Below are positions 35,314 through 47,540 of a stretch of DNA of 64,000 bases, piece after piece. Location: NCBI GenBank assembly GCA_027943335.1, contig BSBK01001538.1, forward strand, positions 434,001-498,000, written 5' to 3'. The notes under the pieces are model-generated. The model was given only the letters and a program-made list of their open reading frames with translations, was not told where the DNA came from and searched no databases. This DNA is from Chamaecyparis obtusa. Lineage: Eukaryota > Streptophyta > Pinopsida > Cupressales > Cupressaceae. A program made the translations under genes and the position numbers. Position 1 is the first letter of the stretch, and each line of letters starts with the position of its first letter.

Positions 35314-37799
35314 TGTGAGCATCACCTAGATGCAATGACCGCTAAGTGTTCCATTCATTCTCATGAGAGATGGGTTCTTGTGAACCACTACTTATGAAAC
35401 ATGGGTCCATGAGTTTGACTAGAAAACTACACAATTGAATCTTGATAGCAATATCACAACTATGTCTTATGCCATTTAATTGTTAAACTTCAAACTAGAG
35501 TTGTACTTGTTCATTGCCATAACTTCAAACCGGTGTTATACCCACACATTACTTGGGGTTAAGTGCTTGAGAGAAAAAATAAATACTACATTGAGGAGTT
35601 CAATCTCACTTGTGATCTTTTTCAAAAAGCGTACATAATGGCTTGTATCTTGTGGAGAGCCAAAATTCTTATTGCTCAATTAAGAACTCACTCTCATCAA
35701 CTTCAATGTAAAACCAGGAAGTGGAAACGACTGAAAGAAACTTGGGAAGAAAGGGTGTGTGTTCTTTGAACTTCAGGGGCAGTTGAATCTGAAAAATACT
35801 TCATCACGGACTGTAATGCTTACAACAACATCATGAGCAATTATGTTAATGTCTTGAAAGCTGGTTCGTGGGATTGTCTTTTCAGCGAGGGGGCTGTTGA
35901 AAACTTGGGGTAGCTCATCATTGTCCTGCATAGTATAAGCACGGGACAACTTAAGACAAAGATTGCAAGACTGATTGTCCAATAGGCTATTTAATGTTTA
36001 GCCTCGTTGACGTTAAAAGTTCTTTCTCCTCTCAAAGATGTCTGATAGTTTTATATAAGCTTTTATTTTTTAATTTTTGTTAAAAAATCACAAACTAAAT
36101 TTGCATTAAACTTACATTTATATTCAATATTTGCAAGGTAGAGGAAGGTAAAATTTATCCGTGCTCATCGAACTGAGCTCCTCAATGAAACACTCAATAC
36201 ATCTGATTACCACATGCTCTTATTGGCCTAAAAATAATAACAATCTTGTTGATTGAAAACAATGTTTAAGAATAGTAGTACAGAGACATACAATTATTGG
36301 CAACATTATGATCTGTGCCATTGATTTTGCAAAATTATTTTAATTTCCATTACAAAAGCTGCCATGAGGCAAGTATAATCATGCTTGAGATCTTCATATA
36401 CCTCTAGCTGTTGCAAGGCCTAAATAACCCAACTTAGTTCTTTTCATAATGCCTCCTTCAAAGGCCTTGAGTAATTCTTAAAATATAATAAAGACAAAAT
36501 TGAGAGCCAGTAATACTTTGTCTTCACCAGTATATAGTATGTACAGTTAAATCTTTACAATGAACTGGTTAGAAGCCCTATACCAAGCTCCTCTGCAAGA
36601 TCATCCCACAAAGGAAGAAGTACTAACACGACTAAGAAAATGGCTATTGTTAGAGCTGTCCTCCTCCATGATCCCACCTCAGACACATCATTTAAGCATG
36701 GTTTTTCTGGTGACCTCTGGAGAACAACCATCAGTCAGAAGAGAATTTCTAACTTAAAGCAATGATAATTGTTGAGATGTACTAGATTTACTAAGCAATT
36801 CCCACCTGGCAAATTAATATATAGAGTCCCCAAGGCAAAGATAATGGTCCACCTAGCTGCAGAAAAAAATGTAGCATGGTCAAACTGGATAGCAACTTTA
36901 TTTTCTAATTCAACTATATCAAATGTATTTATGAAGCTGGAAGATCTGAAGCTTAAGAAAAATAACTTCTTGTATACTTCTTAGTATAGAAAAACATTCA
37001 CGCGAATAAAAAGAATGAGCATTTGCGATTATTGCAAACATAGATTGATTTGATATTGATTTTAAAACTTTCCTGTCACATTAGATTGCCAATAGGATAA
37101 ATATGCAAGCGCACAAGGGCCACCCTTAAATATTACGGATAAGCAACACAACTCTAATAATACTGATGCTGTTAGATTTCCTTGATATGGAAAAGGTTTT
37201 GAGATCCAATTAAAACTAGGGATGCTTATGAATCTTAAGCAAGATAGGTTGATCATTTGAACATATGTTTTGAAAATTTCTTCAGGATATATGGCAACCA
37301 TAATTCTACTGTAAACATTCAAGCTAATTACATAAAGCCATCTCTGAAAGGTAGGACTAAGAAAACCAGCACATATTTCTAAAGAGTCTTTCCAAGCAGA
37401 TACAGTAGCAAGAAAATAAAGAAGTTAGTATTAAGAACTCAACAGAACGGAGTTCTCTACTGGATACCCCTGATATGTTTGAAATTTGTTGCTATGTTTG
37501 TGAATGAAAGCTTGCAATGAGATAACAAACAATTTTTCTGACTCAAGTGATTTTCAGGTTTCATTCATTTGCTTTTCATGAGCATTTGCAATCAAAATGC
37601 ATAATGTAACGATAAACAAGTACATTAAGTAACCGGCAAAATCATTGTTTATTCACAGTTTCACATTTCATAAAACATAAAGTGGAATGATTCTCAGACA
37701 TGACAGACCTGCAGCAACAGTGTCACTGCTGTTAGCAGCCGGCAATGATTTGGGGCTCCTTTTTAGTTAATACTTGCACCAAAACCAAGGGTTGATAGA
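35314..37799. other. Unassigned interval with gene-like scraps
   Basis: A plus-strand stretch at 35563-35995 reads as charged, protein-like sequence in two frames (for example CKTRKWKRLKETWEERV, then AYNNIMSNYVNVLKAGSWD) with stops between. It could be a remnant of a host exon or of a transposon gene, but I do not recognise it. Open frames at 36560-36757 and 36769-36984 are short and carry no motif. Nothing else is supported. Confidence 0.3.
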
Positions 37800-37996
37800 G
37801 TATAAATCAGTGCTCCAAGACTCAGACTTGGCTTAGACTCGGCAAGCTGATTTTTGGCTCAAACTCGGACTTGGCAAATTGAAAATCCCAAGAAAGTGAG
37901 ATTTTTAAGGATTGAAAACTTGTTTCAAACACCTTTCACTAAATAGACCTTAAAGATACAATACTTCAATGTTCCACGGGGATGGTGTTGAGAAGT

Positions 37997-39230
37997 TGTT
38001 GAGAAGATATGGCATTGTTATCATTGATGTCAAAACCTGTGATCTGGAATGTTGTGCTACGGATGATGTACAACATTGATTTGTCCTATATGGTGTGCTA
38101 TGATGTTGAGTAGTGTGGATTCTATCCTTGATCCGGATATGGCAGTACTTTTTGGGACATCAATTGCTGAATAATGAAGATTAAACCTTTGCTATTGGCT
38201 GTTTTGTTCAAAGCTTATTCCGGGTATCTTTGCTATCTAGACATTCATGCAGTATGTTAAATTTTTTTGAAATGTCACTTCTATTCAGTTTATGAACAGA
38301 TGCTATTAATTACATTTCTCTGGCTGGTACTGAATTTAATGGAGATCAAGAATTGGTCTTGGTTGCGGCGTTCCCATCAGCTCCAAAATATATCTTACGG
38401 TAATTATGCTATGTAATGAACCCATCTTATGTATGACCTATTTATGGGTCTCGTGGTAATGTGGAAAGATCTTTATGTGCGACCTATCCTTTGGGTTAAG
38501 TGCTAGCATGCTAAGCCTTAATGAATATTTCAAGATTGCTTTTTAATGTTCAAGCCGACATATGGGCTAGACTGACCCATTCTGAATTTCTATTGTTCTA
38601 TAGGTATATATATAGAACATCTTTTTGGGTCCAGATATGTATGAATGAATGGTGAGAGTGTGCGATCAGAGAAAGGAGTGCGAAGGATAATGAAGTAATG
38701 CAACAAGGATAGAGAAGCAAGTGACAAGAATAGTATTGCAGTGGTCCTGCTAAGAGAATTTTGGAGGTTGGTAGAAGATTCCTAACCAGATTTGTTGCAG
38801 ATACTTATTGTGCTCTTAACCAGAATTGACTTCATGCACATATAGATGCAACTCCATTAGTTCATGCTTTTGTTAGTAAGACTATTTTGTAATCAGTTAT
38901 TTTTGTATTGTCTGTGATAGCTTGGCAGTGAGCCTACCTGTAGTGAGCAACTTGACAGTAAGCCACCCATTGTAAAAATCACCTTAACCGGTGTCACCTT
39001 AACCAATGTTTCATATTTGAAAATTAACATTCTCTATGGTTTTTCCCATCTTAGGTTTTCCACGTAAAATCTGGTGATCATTGTGTTTGGTGTTCTTATG
39101 TGCTTTCATGTTCATATCAGTTTTATATCTGTTTGATTTAAGATTGCTCAAGATCAATTCAAGATTAAGAAAAAATATTTTATAATAACTGATTCACCCT
39201 CACCTTCTCAGTTATCTAGACTATTCAACA
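37997..39230 (+). repeat. E2 5' LTR
   Basis: A 1234-bp copy closely similar to 47722-48965. The candidate TATA box tatatatata at 38605-38614 is conserved in the other copy (48347-48356). The 3' end carries the gattcaccctcaccttctca variant of the shared LTR-end motif. Confidence 0.9.
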
Positions 39231-39232
39231 AT

Positions 39233-39244
39233 TGGTATCAGAGC
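39233..39244 (+). promoter_or_regulatory. E2 primer-binding site (initiator tRNA-Met)
   Basis: TGGTATCAGAGC, two bases after the LTR end, as in E1. Confidence 0.9.
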
Positions 39245-39301
39245 TTGGTCCCTTGTAGATAGAGCTTAACCACTTGAGAGAGATCTTGGCAATTTGAATA
39301 G

Positions 39302-40663
39302 ATGGCAGCAGAATATTACTTCGACGAAGGACTGAAGACAATGTTAGATGATATGGAAAGCACGAAATCTGAAATGAAGAATTGAAAGAAAACATCAAGG
39401 AGGCAAATGCTTGTATCTCCAAACTAAGGGAGCAAATCTGAAAATTCAAAGCAATACACAAAGAGGCCAGCCAGGAATTAAAGGAATCAAAAGAAAATGT
39501 TGTGATCCTGAAGCTACAATTGGATGAATGTAAGAAGATTGAAGAAAATCTCATAGATACCATCAAACAAAAAATGGAAGAAAATGAGAAAGCTAGATCA
39601 AGAGTTAAGGAAGCTAAAATCAGAAGCAAGAGTATGTGAGAGTAGCATAATTTTAGATCAACTTTTGTCCCTGTAGAAAAGTCACAAGGACAGGGAAGGA
39701 CTAGGTTTCTCCGGTGAAAGCTCAAATCAGAACATCAAGGGTAAAGACAAAGTAGCTAAAACTCAAGCAAAATCTGAAGTAACAAGCAAGGTCCAAAATT
39801 CTAGAATACCTACAAAAAGACCTCCAGTCAGATAACCAAATGTTCAAAGGTACTTATCATTTAATGGTCATTGTTTTCAATACAAAATTCTTGGACATAA
39901 GGTTGTAAAGTGTAGAAGCAAGAAGGAACAAAGTATTCAATGCTTTAATTGTCACAAGTTTGGTCACCAAGCAAATCATTGCAAAAGTCAATTATCTAAT
40001 GGCTACAATGAATGGAATGAATAATCTCTTTCATGATCTGTTGATGTATGTAGCATCGGTCAGATAAATAAAACTGAATATATGATTAATATGAGAAATG
40101 ATTTATGACATATACATACATATATTAATATATATAATAATTGATATTATTTTATATATTAATATACATATATATATATAAAGTTAATCTATATTTATTC
40201 TTATAATAACTATATAGTTAATAAATTAGATTAATGAATAGACATGTCCCTTCATGGGACATGTCTCTTCTTGTCTTTGCCATGTATATATACAAGAGAT
40301 CGATGCATTTGGAAAACACATACTTTTGAAAGCAGTGGGATTACATTTGATATTGATCTCTGAAAATTCAACATAATCATTGCTATTTATGTCATGGTTA
40401 TGGTCACAAAGCTAATCAATGCAGATTTAGGGTTCACTCAGTTAAGTCGGAACAAAGGAATATCAGATGTTACAAATGCAGTCAATCCGGACATTATGCT
40501 AATACTTGTTGATATGTAGCTGCTCCGGAAAAATCTGAAAATGAAAAGAAAGTTGTAAAATCAAATGAATCTAAGAAGATGGTCTTGGTACGGAAGAAAA
40601 AGGAAACATATGAAGAGAATTTTGTAGCACCAAATCCCAGTGCAAGCACTTCCGAAATCTAAG
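39302..40663 (+). pseudogene. E2 gag-like gene: coiled coil plus four CCHC knuckles, split by a solo LTR
   Basis: The first ATG (39302) opens MAAEYYFDEGLKTMLDDMES and a long charged coiled coil, which continues in a second frame after about 39385 with one further stop. Zinc knuckles follow: CFQYKILGHKVVKC (second Cys replaced by Tyr) and CFNCHKFGHQANHC. The solo LTR (40039-40373) comes next. Then CYLCHGYGHKANQC and CYKCSQSGHYANTC appear and a Lys-rich tail ends near 40660. Four knuckles in tandem match the E1 arrangement, while no conventional capsid domain is present. The protein would be an RNA-binding, self-associating factor. The frame is broken and probably inactive. Confidence 0.7.
40039..40373 (+). 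mobile_element. Solo LTR of the 25603-27986 family
   Basis: It starts TGTTGATGTATGTAGC and ends AAATTCAACA. It resembles the reverse complement of the 25603 LTR, sharing gacatgtcccttcatgggac-like and gcatttggaaaacacatac segments. Flanks tgatc (40034-40038) and taatc (40374-40378) differ at one base, consistent with an aged 5-bp TSD. LTR-LTR recombination probably removed the interior. Confidence 0.78.
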
Positions 40664-40800
40664 CCAATTGCCTTGGCTTAGGGGTGGCTTAGGGGGAGTT
40701 TTGCAATGCATATTTTGTAGGTTCTCCCTCTTCAAAGTGATGTATGATGTATCTTCGGCATGATTAGGTTTGATCCAGTTGTTTCTAAAGAGAAGTATAA

Positions 40801-41352
40801 TTGTTGGCATCATCAATGTGCTTTTGGCAGCAAAATCATCATGAGCAATTAAAGATAAAAAGATGGAATTTCAAATCATTTCTCACAGTTTGCAAAAAAG
40901 GAAACAAAGTGTTGCAGAGTTATAAAGGAGTGAAGAAGCTAAACGTGACGATGAAATCCATGTTGGTTGTCAAAGAATTCAGCGGTAGTATTCCTTACAA
41001 GTTGAAGAGAGTAGAGTTGGACGAATTTGATCATCGGAAGATAAAAAAAATGGAACTAGGATTGAATGTTGATGAGTTGCAGAACATTAGAACCTTGGGT
41101 ATGGATCTATGGGGAGAATTTCCCTGGTTTGCTAATAAAGAATCTACCTTGTTCCTGTTGAGTCGATTTAAGGATGGCAACATCATTTTGAACAATCACA
41201 AAGGACGCCATTGAAGCTATTATTGGATTGTGCAGCGTTGGTGAGCTCCTTGGGAAGAAAACGGTGAAATACAAAGATGTTGAGGAACTTACTAGTATCG
41301 ACAAGGACCCAAGAGCTTTACTGATAAACACCATTGCCGATCTTGTAGTAAG
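40801..41352 (+). pseudogene. E2 accessory ORF, part 1
   Basis: Between the gag tail and this ORF lies gcttagggggagttttgc (40688-40705), a second polypurine-like string as in E1. The frame opens near 40801 and contains ELDEFDHRKIKKMELGLNVD, LWGEFPWFANKESTLFLL and, after one frame change near 41185, IEAIIGLCSVGELLGKKTV. It runs to the hAT-1 insertion, where removing hAT-1 and one gtagtaag rejoins the frame with 46209 onward. The order and spacing resemble the extra ORF of plant LTR elements called putative plant transposon protein (recalled, not searched). No catalytic motif is visible. Confidence 0.5.
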
Positions 41353-41461
41353 CTTAGTTGCCGATTCAGATGCGCATGTGAGAAACGGGTGTGCAGATGC
41401 GTGAATTTTTTTTTTGGGGTTTTGGATGCGTTTATATATACATATATATATTTTAAATATA

Positions 41462-41463
41462 TA

Positions 41464-41518
<55 letters not shown>
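41462..41518. repeat. (AT)n microsatellite
   Basis: About 28 AT units near the left end of hAT-1. Confidence 0.9.
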
Positions 41519-41521
<3 letters not shown>

Positions 41522-41788
41522 TGCAAAGAAATGAAAGAAATATACAAAATTAAATCATTTGATAGTATGATACTTCACCATTGATCAAGATATCTGATAG
41601 TTCACAAATATTCAAATTGAAATAACTAATAAGCCATATCATATATGTCTATGTTTACAATTCCAATGCAAATTAGAAAATCATTAAAATTACAAAATCA
41701 AAATATAGTTCATGATTCAATGTTCATCAATCCGAATCAAAATCATATGGATTTGTAAAAAAATCCTCATCATCTCCAACTCCTCCAA

Positions 41789-43045
41789 TGTAATGTCCCC
41801 ACTTTAGCAGTTGATCAAGTGTGTGTGTGTTAGCCTTGTTCTACATGGTCTCGAGGGCTAACGAAGGGTTTAAGGGGATCTTGGAGTGTTTTGGCCTAGT
41901 CATTTCTAGTTTGGGCCAAAGCGAAGTTGATCTACTCAGTTTCAGGCATACTTACTATTTTTAGTAAGTCAGCAGGACACAGTGGAGGCCAGTTTTGGTG
42001 ATTGGATTTGATACTCCTCGGTGAGAGCTTTCCGACGAGCTATCACTCGCATTATTCAGAGTCTGATTGCTAATACATTTTAATGCCTAAAGTTTTATTA
42101 AAGTAACATTTAATTTTATTGTAAAATATTAAAGTGTTACTTTAATATTTATTTTATGGGGATGTGTACCCAAGGGAGACAAGTGAATATTTTAATATAT
42201 GTTTTATCCCACATTGTTTATGAAAATGAAGTCGACTTCTTGGAGGACTTTATATTCTCTTGGCTGGAATGAGTTGAGGGGCTGGGAGAATAATATTGCT
42301 ATTATGCTATTGGATTTCTGGAAAATCTAATTGTTGAGCTTGGAGGACGAAACCCCTCTTTGCTAGCATTCTCTTCGCTGTTTAAAGACACAGTCAGGAG
42401 GATTATCTGGTGTTTTCATTCAGGAGACACATTGGGATTTAATGGTGAGTTCGCACATAGTTTTAAGAGAGTTTTAAGTGCAGGTCAGAAGTTGCTTGCA
42501 GCCATGAATAGTGTTTTGCTACAATATGCATGAATAGTAGATTTGCTATAGTGCGCATGAACAATGTTTTGCTACAGTGCGCGTGAACAGTGTTTGCTAC
42601 AGTACGCGTGAATAGTGTTTTTGCTACAGTGTGCGTGAATAGTATTTTGCTACAGTGCGCGTGAATAGTGCTGCTACAGTGCGAGAACAGTGTTGCATTT
42701 AGTTTCTTGTTCACTCTCGGGGTTTAAAGGTTGGGAGGCTGTCATTTTATCTGCAGGTCACTATAGCATCTACTTCCAGGTTCTTTTCATCATACTGTTA
42801 ATTTCAGGCATTGTAATTGTTAAATACCAGTTTGATTATTCGCTGCAGCCTATAGGGCAGTTGTATGTAAACATTTCTATTGCCAAACCAATATTTCATC
42901 AGCAAACAAGGAGGTTTCAGACTTTGCTTATTGTTGAATGCTTGCTAAGTGTTTGTCAAAATGCCATGTTGAAAATAGCACTTTAATTGATAATACATAG
43001 TTGTTTGCAAGACCCAAAAGAAACAAAACAGGGGTGGTTATTACA
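41789..43045. mobile_element. Solo LTR in the last exon of the hAT-1 transposase
   Basis: A 1257-bp segment starting TGTAATGTCCCCAC and ending GGTGGTTATTACA is flanked by a perfect 5-bp TSD, tccaa (41784-41788 and 43046-43050). The TG..CA ends with a short TGTAAT/ATTACA inverted repeat and the 5-bp TSD indicate an LTR, and no internal retrotransposon sequence is present. Removing it with one TSD rejoins the transposase frame exactly, which confirms the boundaries. The family was not identified, and the orientation is unknown. Confidence 0.85.
42495..42692. repeat. Minisatellite in the solo LTR
   Basis: About eight copies of a 22-27-base unit built on ttgctacagtgcgcgtgaat and agtgtt. Units differ by point changes and small length changes. 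Confidence 0.8.
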
Positions 43046-45964
43046 TCCAACTACTACAAGTTCAAGATCATTTGAACCAAGAACGGCTCCACTTAAGCTA
43101 GATGAGCCATGTGTCATGATGTTATCACCATCATCATCTATGGTTGTAGTAAGATCTTGAATCGTTGCATCCAAGTTCGCACACTCAGGTTCTACATCCC
43201 AAAGCTTGGCTGCTTCTTCCTTGTATTGATCCTCCTTACGTGACAAAAGACACAAGTTGGTATGAATGTAAACCAAGTCTTTAGCTTTTTTTGAGCCCAA
43301 CCGGTTACACTTCACTGAGCGGAGAAAGGAGTATGTACTCCAATTCCGTTCAGCAGAAAAAGAACTTGCAACTTGGACAATGTTCACAAAATTAGAGTAA
43401 AACATAAAAATGAAAAGCAAATTAAAGAATTGTAGAATACAAGTGGTAAACAAAAAAAAAAAAAACTTACTTGTGAGAGGATCTTGATTGCAAAAGGTTG
43501 TAGATTCTTAAATGGTTGACCATAGAGGTACCACCATGTGACAGCTCCCATGTTGATGTCATTTTGGTCCTTTATTGTAATTGGACTAAGTTTTGCTCCC
43601 GAAGCAAATAAGCCAAATTCTAGCCTAACTTTTTTGTGCATGTCATCATCTAGGTAGAGTCTTGCAAACGCTTTGTAGCACCCATTAGCAACTTCTTCAT
43701 CCGAATATGGTTCTACTCTATTGGCATAGCAAGTATGTCCTCGCTATAGTACCTTGGAGATAAGGCATAGGCAAGGAGGTGCAATAGGGTAGTCATCTTT
43801 TCCCAACGATGAAGAATGATTGTTTCCAGCTGTTTGGACAAGGCTTCACATTGTGTGGGGTCTTTCTCATGTTTTTGTATGAAAAGTTTTACCTTCTCAA
43901 CCATTGTGTCCATGCCGTCATAGACATCCCCCAAACAAGGCTGATCTATATCAACAAAGTGGAGCATAGTCATGATAGGCTCTGTGAAATCTAATACAAA
44001 TTGCACACGAGCCCACCAACTATCATCCAAGATCAATGCCTTGACCTTTTGGGCCCTCTTTGAACTCGATGTCTTCCATATACCCCATTGGCTAGAAATA
44101 ACCATTTGGCTTAGTGCCCCTTGCACCTTGACAAGTTGTCTCATAGCAATAGTATGAGACACAAATCGGGTTTCAGCCACCTAAGCAAATTAATAACAAT
44201 ATATCAATAAATAGTAAGCAAAGTTATATACAATTTGATAATTGGACATGACATAAAATTTATTCAAATTAAACAAAATATTTTTTTTAGTAATTATAAT
44301 TTACCTTAAACAACTCCAATTTGGAGAATGATTTGAATATCGATTGTGACATGTGATGGTTCGTCACAAACATCTGTATCTCCTCCCCTTCTTGGTAAAT
44401 TTGCTTCAACCCAATCTATTTTAGTGTCAATTTGTTGCATGACCAAGTTTAGGGAGTGTACGGTGCATGGTGTCCAAAAAATATGGTCATACCGGCCCTC
44501 AATCAAAGCACCTGCACCCCTACAATTTTTGACATTGTTTGTAATCACCTAGACCACATTCCCACTACCCACCATCTCTATGGCCTCAATGAGAATTTTC
44601 TGAAAATGAAATGTGAATCTTTCACTTCCCCTTCACAATCAACTGCCTTCAAAAACATTGCACCTTTGGGGGACACTACAATCACATTAATCAATGGCCG
44701 GTTTTTTGTATCCTTCCATCCATCAGAAATAATAGAAACACTTGAAGCTTTCCAAGATTTTCTAATTGGTTGAATAGCTCTCTCTACACAACTCTTCTCT
44801 TTTTGCAATAGAGTGGTACACACCTTTTGATACTCGAGACTTGCGTAATCAGTCGGTGCTTTATTGATGGCTGCCACCATTTCCTTCCAATATGGTGATC
44901 TCACCAAGTTGAAAGGAAGACCCTTGGCATAGAGGCAACGTGCAATGGCTTGATCAACAAGCTCTCTTGCCTCCATTTCAAATGCGGTGTCCAATGGACC
45001 TCTTTTGGGGGCAATATTTTCTACTTCTTCCTCTTCCTCTCCCAGTTTAGGTACTTGCAAGAATGGATGTTTGGAGGATACAATTGGTTCAGTGGGTAAT
45101 TGCATTGTTTTCTTTCCAGATGGAGGTTGATAAAAACTTTGTTTTGATCTTTTAACCAATTTATCAGCAGCTTCTTGTTCTTTTACAAATGAAGCTATTT
45201 CTACATTAGACAACCCCTTCCCACCAGTGCCTTTGCACATTGCCATTCCTTGGCCAACAAGGCCCATTAAATGAAGTTTGACCCGGGAATATGAACTATT
45301 GAATGGTTTGCCTTTGTTACTTTTACAATAATTACACTTCCAAACATATAAGCCACAATCTGAAACCTGTGATATTCTTGTGGTATGTCTCCATAAAGCA
45401 GATCCTACATCAATTTTGGAACTATCAGCTCTTTTCCCTCCCATTGAACTTTGACTACTGGTGGCGGCCATACTTGTACACTACAATCTAATTTCTTGCT
45501 ATAATAAGAAATTAAATAAATTTAAATTAGAAAAAATTTAAAAAACTATGAACATCAAGCATACAAGTGCAAAAAAATGATACAAAAGCACAAATAGATA
45601 GCTAAACTTGTTTCATTATTTCTTTAAAAAAATGAAAAAAACTTGAAAAATTTCTTCCCAAACTTGAAAAAATTCATCAAAATCTCAAAAAAATTCATTA
45701 AAGGACTCAAGAATGGGATCAAATGCTTAACTTAGATGCTTAAAACTCCTTTGTGGAAGCTATCTCTCGCTTAATGAACAATCCACTTCAAAAATAATCA
45801 CCTTGCCTTCAAAATGCCAAAATGGAGACCAAAGGAGAAGAGAGTCTAGCTGCAAACAAAATGAGATGCAAAAGGATTGAATGGCCTCTTTTAGGGTTTA
45901 GGAGCAAAAAAAAGGAATTAAAAAAGTTATATTGCACATGTTACATTGTTTTTTTATGTGAAAA

Positions 45965-46190
45965 GTGTCTAAATGGACATTGGGCCCGCGGATGCACTCA
46001 GGTGCCTTGTGGATGCCACTCAGAAGTGCATCCTAGGTGCCTGGATGCTTGAGGATGCGTCAACCCAAAAGCGCATCCCAGGCATCCGGGTGCCTAAGAT
46101 GCACTTCCGGGTGGCATCCACAGGGCACCCGGCCTCGGATCCGCATCCGGGCGCATTCGCATCTAGATCTAGCCCCAGGATGCCCGCATC
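45965..46190. repeat. GC-rich subterminal repeats of hAT-1
   Basis: At least ten GGATGC/GCATCC-type hexamers occur in both orientations (for example ggatgccactcag, gcgcatcccaggcatccggg and ggatccgcatccggg). A few more (agatgcg, ggatgcg) sit at the left end (41367-41430). Such arrays are transposase binding sites in other hAT elements. That role here is inferred. Confidence 0.6.
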
Positions 46191-46208
46191 GGTAACTAAG
46201 GTAGTAAG

Positions 46209-47540
46209 GTATGCTGTTTACGGTATTACTTACAAAATCTATTTATGAAATCGTGAGGGTTCTACTTTGGTTGTTGCAATGTATCTTGCACATAAGATAG
46301 TGAAGGAAAATGAACAGTTTGACTTGTGTGGTCTAATAATGGAGAATCTGTTTGAGAACATCAAAATGTCTTTGGCTGAGGGTAATTCCTTCTAGTTTGG
46401 GTCTCTACTCATGTGTTTAGTATTCGACTTTCTGAATTCAATATCGTCAAGAGAAAATGTTAAGTGGAAATCCGGCATCCCTGTCGGAAAGCAAGTTTAC
46501 AGATATTTGAATATATAGAAGATAAAGCAAGTGCATGCAAAGTTTGTTTTTCATCCTTGCAAAAGAATTTGTGCTCCGGTTTGGTATTATCTAGTGCTGT
46601 GCCTATCAATTATTTTGAGCAGGATTTCTCCTCCGGTAAGAAGGAATTGGAGGTTGTCATTGGCGGTTCCCCTCCAGAACCTAAAAGGAGGAAAACAAGC
46701 ACAAAGGAAAAAGAGGTTATCACTGAAACAGTAGAAGAGAAGGAATAAGAGCCTCTGCCTGGATCCGATTCTTTCGATTCAGGTGAAATTCGTTCTACGT
46801 TGGATGAGGGTAATTTGAAAAAGATTGGTGAAATGTGGTATGCTTGCTCTCCGGTCAATAGGTCTAGAATTGAAGAAGTTGTAGTTGATTATTTGTTCAA
46901 AATGGGTATTGTTGTTTCTACTATTTCTAACTCATTACTGAATGATCTGGCAGAAGTTGTTGAAGAAAGGATATAGCAGGAAGCATCTGAAAGATATCAG
47001 ATCAAAACAATGATTGAGAGGTGTGTCAATGCCAAACAAAAATTGTCTAGACACATTGATGAGACAAAAGAGTGTATTAAGGAGATGTCTAACATCTACA
47101 GGTACTATCTCCAATGGCTTGTTGTTGTTGATAATTTAGAAGCAAAATTGATGCCATTGAATCTGAATTGAATGATATTGGGAAGTGTTTCAACTTTTTC
47201 AAAGATAAAGATGGCAAACAAAGTATGAGAGTTGGTATTTTGCAAGCTAAGCTTTTGTCTACTTAGAGACAAAGGGAAGATTTGGTCAGAACTTTCTGGT
47301 TGGTTAAAGAAATTGTTGAGGTCCAGTTGCATCATCTCTCCAGGATACTTTCTGATGCAGAGAATTGTGAACAAGAATGCATGTCTCTAGATTGATCATC
47401 TTCATTTGATTTGCTAGTTCTACATGACAGTATGTGTGCTAGAATGATTTCTATAGCACAAACTTGGAAGAGGATTCTTCCAATTGTGAAAGAAATGTAC
47501 AAGAAAATATGTCTTGTGAAAAGTGTAATTTTTACTTGAT
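46209..47540 (+). pseudogene. E2 accessory ORF, part 2
   Basis: The sequence resumes after hAT-1 with AVYGITYKIYL, then VVAMYLAHKIVKENEQFDLC and FGSLLMCLVFDFLNS. These align by eye with the E1 accessory ORF at 24760-25010. A frame change near 46460 leads to a 94-codon stretch with PPEPKRRKTSTKEKEVITET, a basic, possibly nuclear-targeting segment. Helical sequence follows (NLKKIGEMWYACSPVNRSRI, LNDLAEVVEERI) with stops near 46748 and 46976. The rest to about 47540 is decayed. Conservation of the LVVAM..VKEN..LC block between two elements with different LTRs suggests past selection. Confidence 0.5.

Larger units (their letters stand above)
41727..45471 (-). pseudogene. hAT-1 transposase (BED finger, DUF659, hAT C-terminal dimerisation)
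   Basis: ATG at 45471. Residues 40-80 hold a BED-type zinc finger (WKCNYCKSNKGKPFNSSYSR then LHLMG). DUF659 follows (CLYAKGLPFNLVRSPYWKEM, SIISDGWKDTKNRPLINVIV). A one-base shift near 44610, a TAG near 44545 and a shift near 44400 break exon 1. A good intron lies at 44304-44181 (aag/GTAAAT..TTAG/gtg). Exon 2 carries VAETRFVSHTIAMRQLVKVQ and LDDSWWARVQFVLDFTEPI. A shift occurs near 43735, and a second intron starts at a GTAAGT at 43470. The last exon has the dimerisation domain (SSFSAERNWSTYSFLRSVK, RLGSKKAKDLVYIHTNLCLL). The solo LTR then interrupts it, and the true C-terminus (GDDEDFF..DSD, stop at 41727-41729) lies beyond. Inactive. Confidence 0.85.
41353..46200 (-). mobile_element. hAT-1: hAT DNA transposon with transposase gene
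   Basis: Terminal inverted repeats are CTTAGTTGCCGAT (41353-41365) and, read inward from the right, CTTAGTTACCGAT (46200-46188): 12 of 13 match. A perfect 8-bp TSD, gtagtaag, flanks it (41345-41352 and 46201-46208). Length is 4.85 kb, including a 1.26-kb solo LTR. The transposase gene is on the minus strand. Both subterminal regions are rich in GGATGC/GCATCC words, especially 45965-46190, which is much more GC-rich than its surroundings. The element is inserted in the E2 accessory ORF. Confidence 0.92.

Noticed and set aside
36560..36984. Host gene exons
   Set aside because: Two short plus-strand frames have no domain, no convincing splice context and no continuation.
44346..45491. Plus-strand ORFs within hAT-1
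   Set aside because: They are antisense to the recognisable BED/DUF659 transposase.
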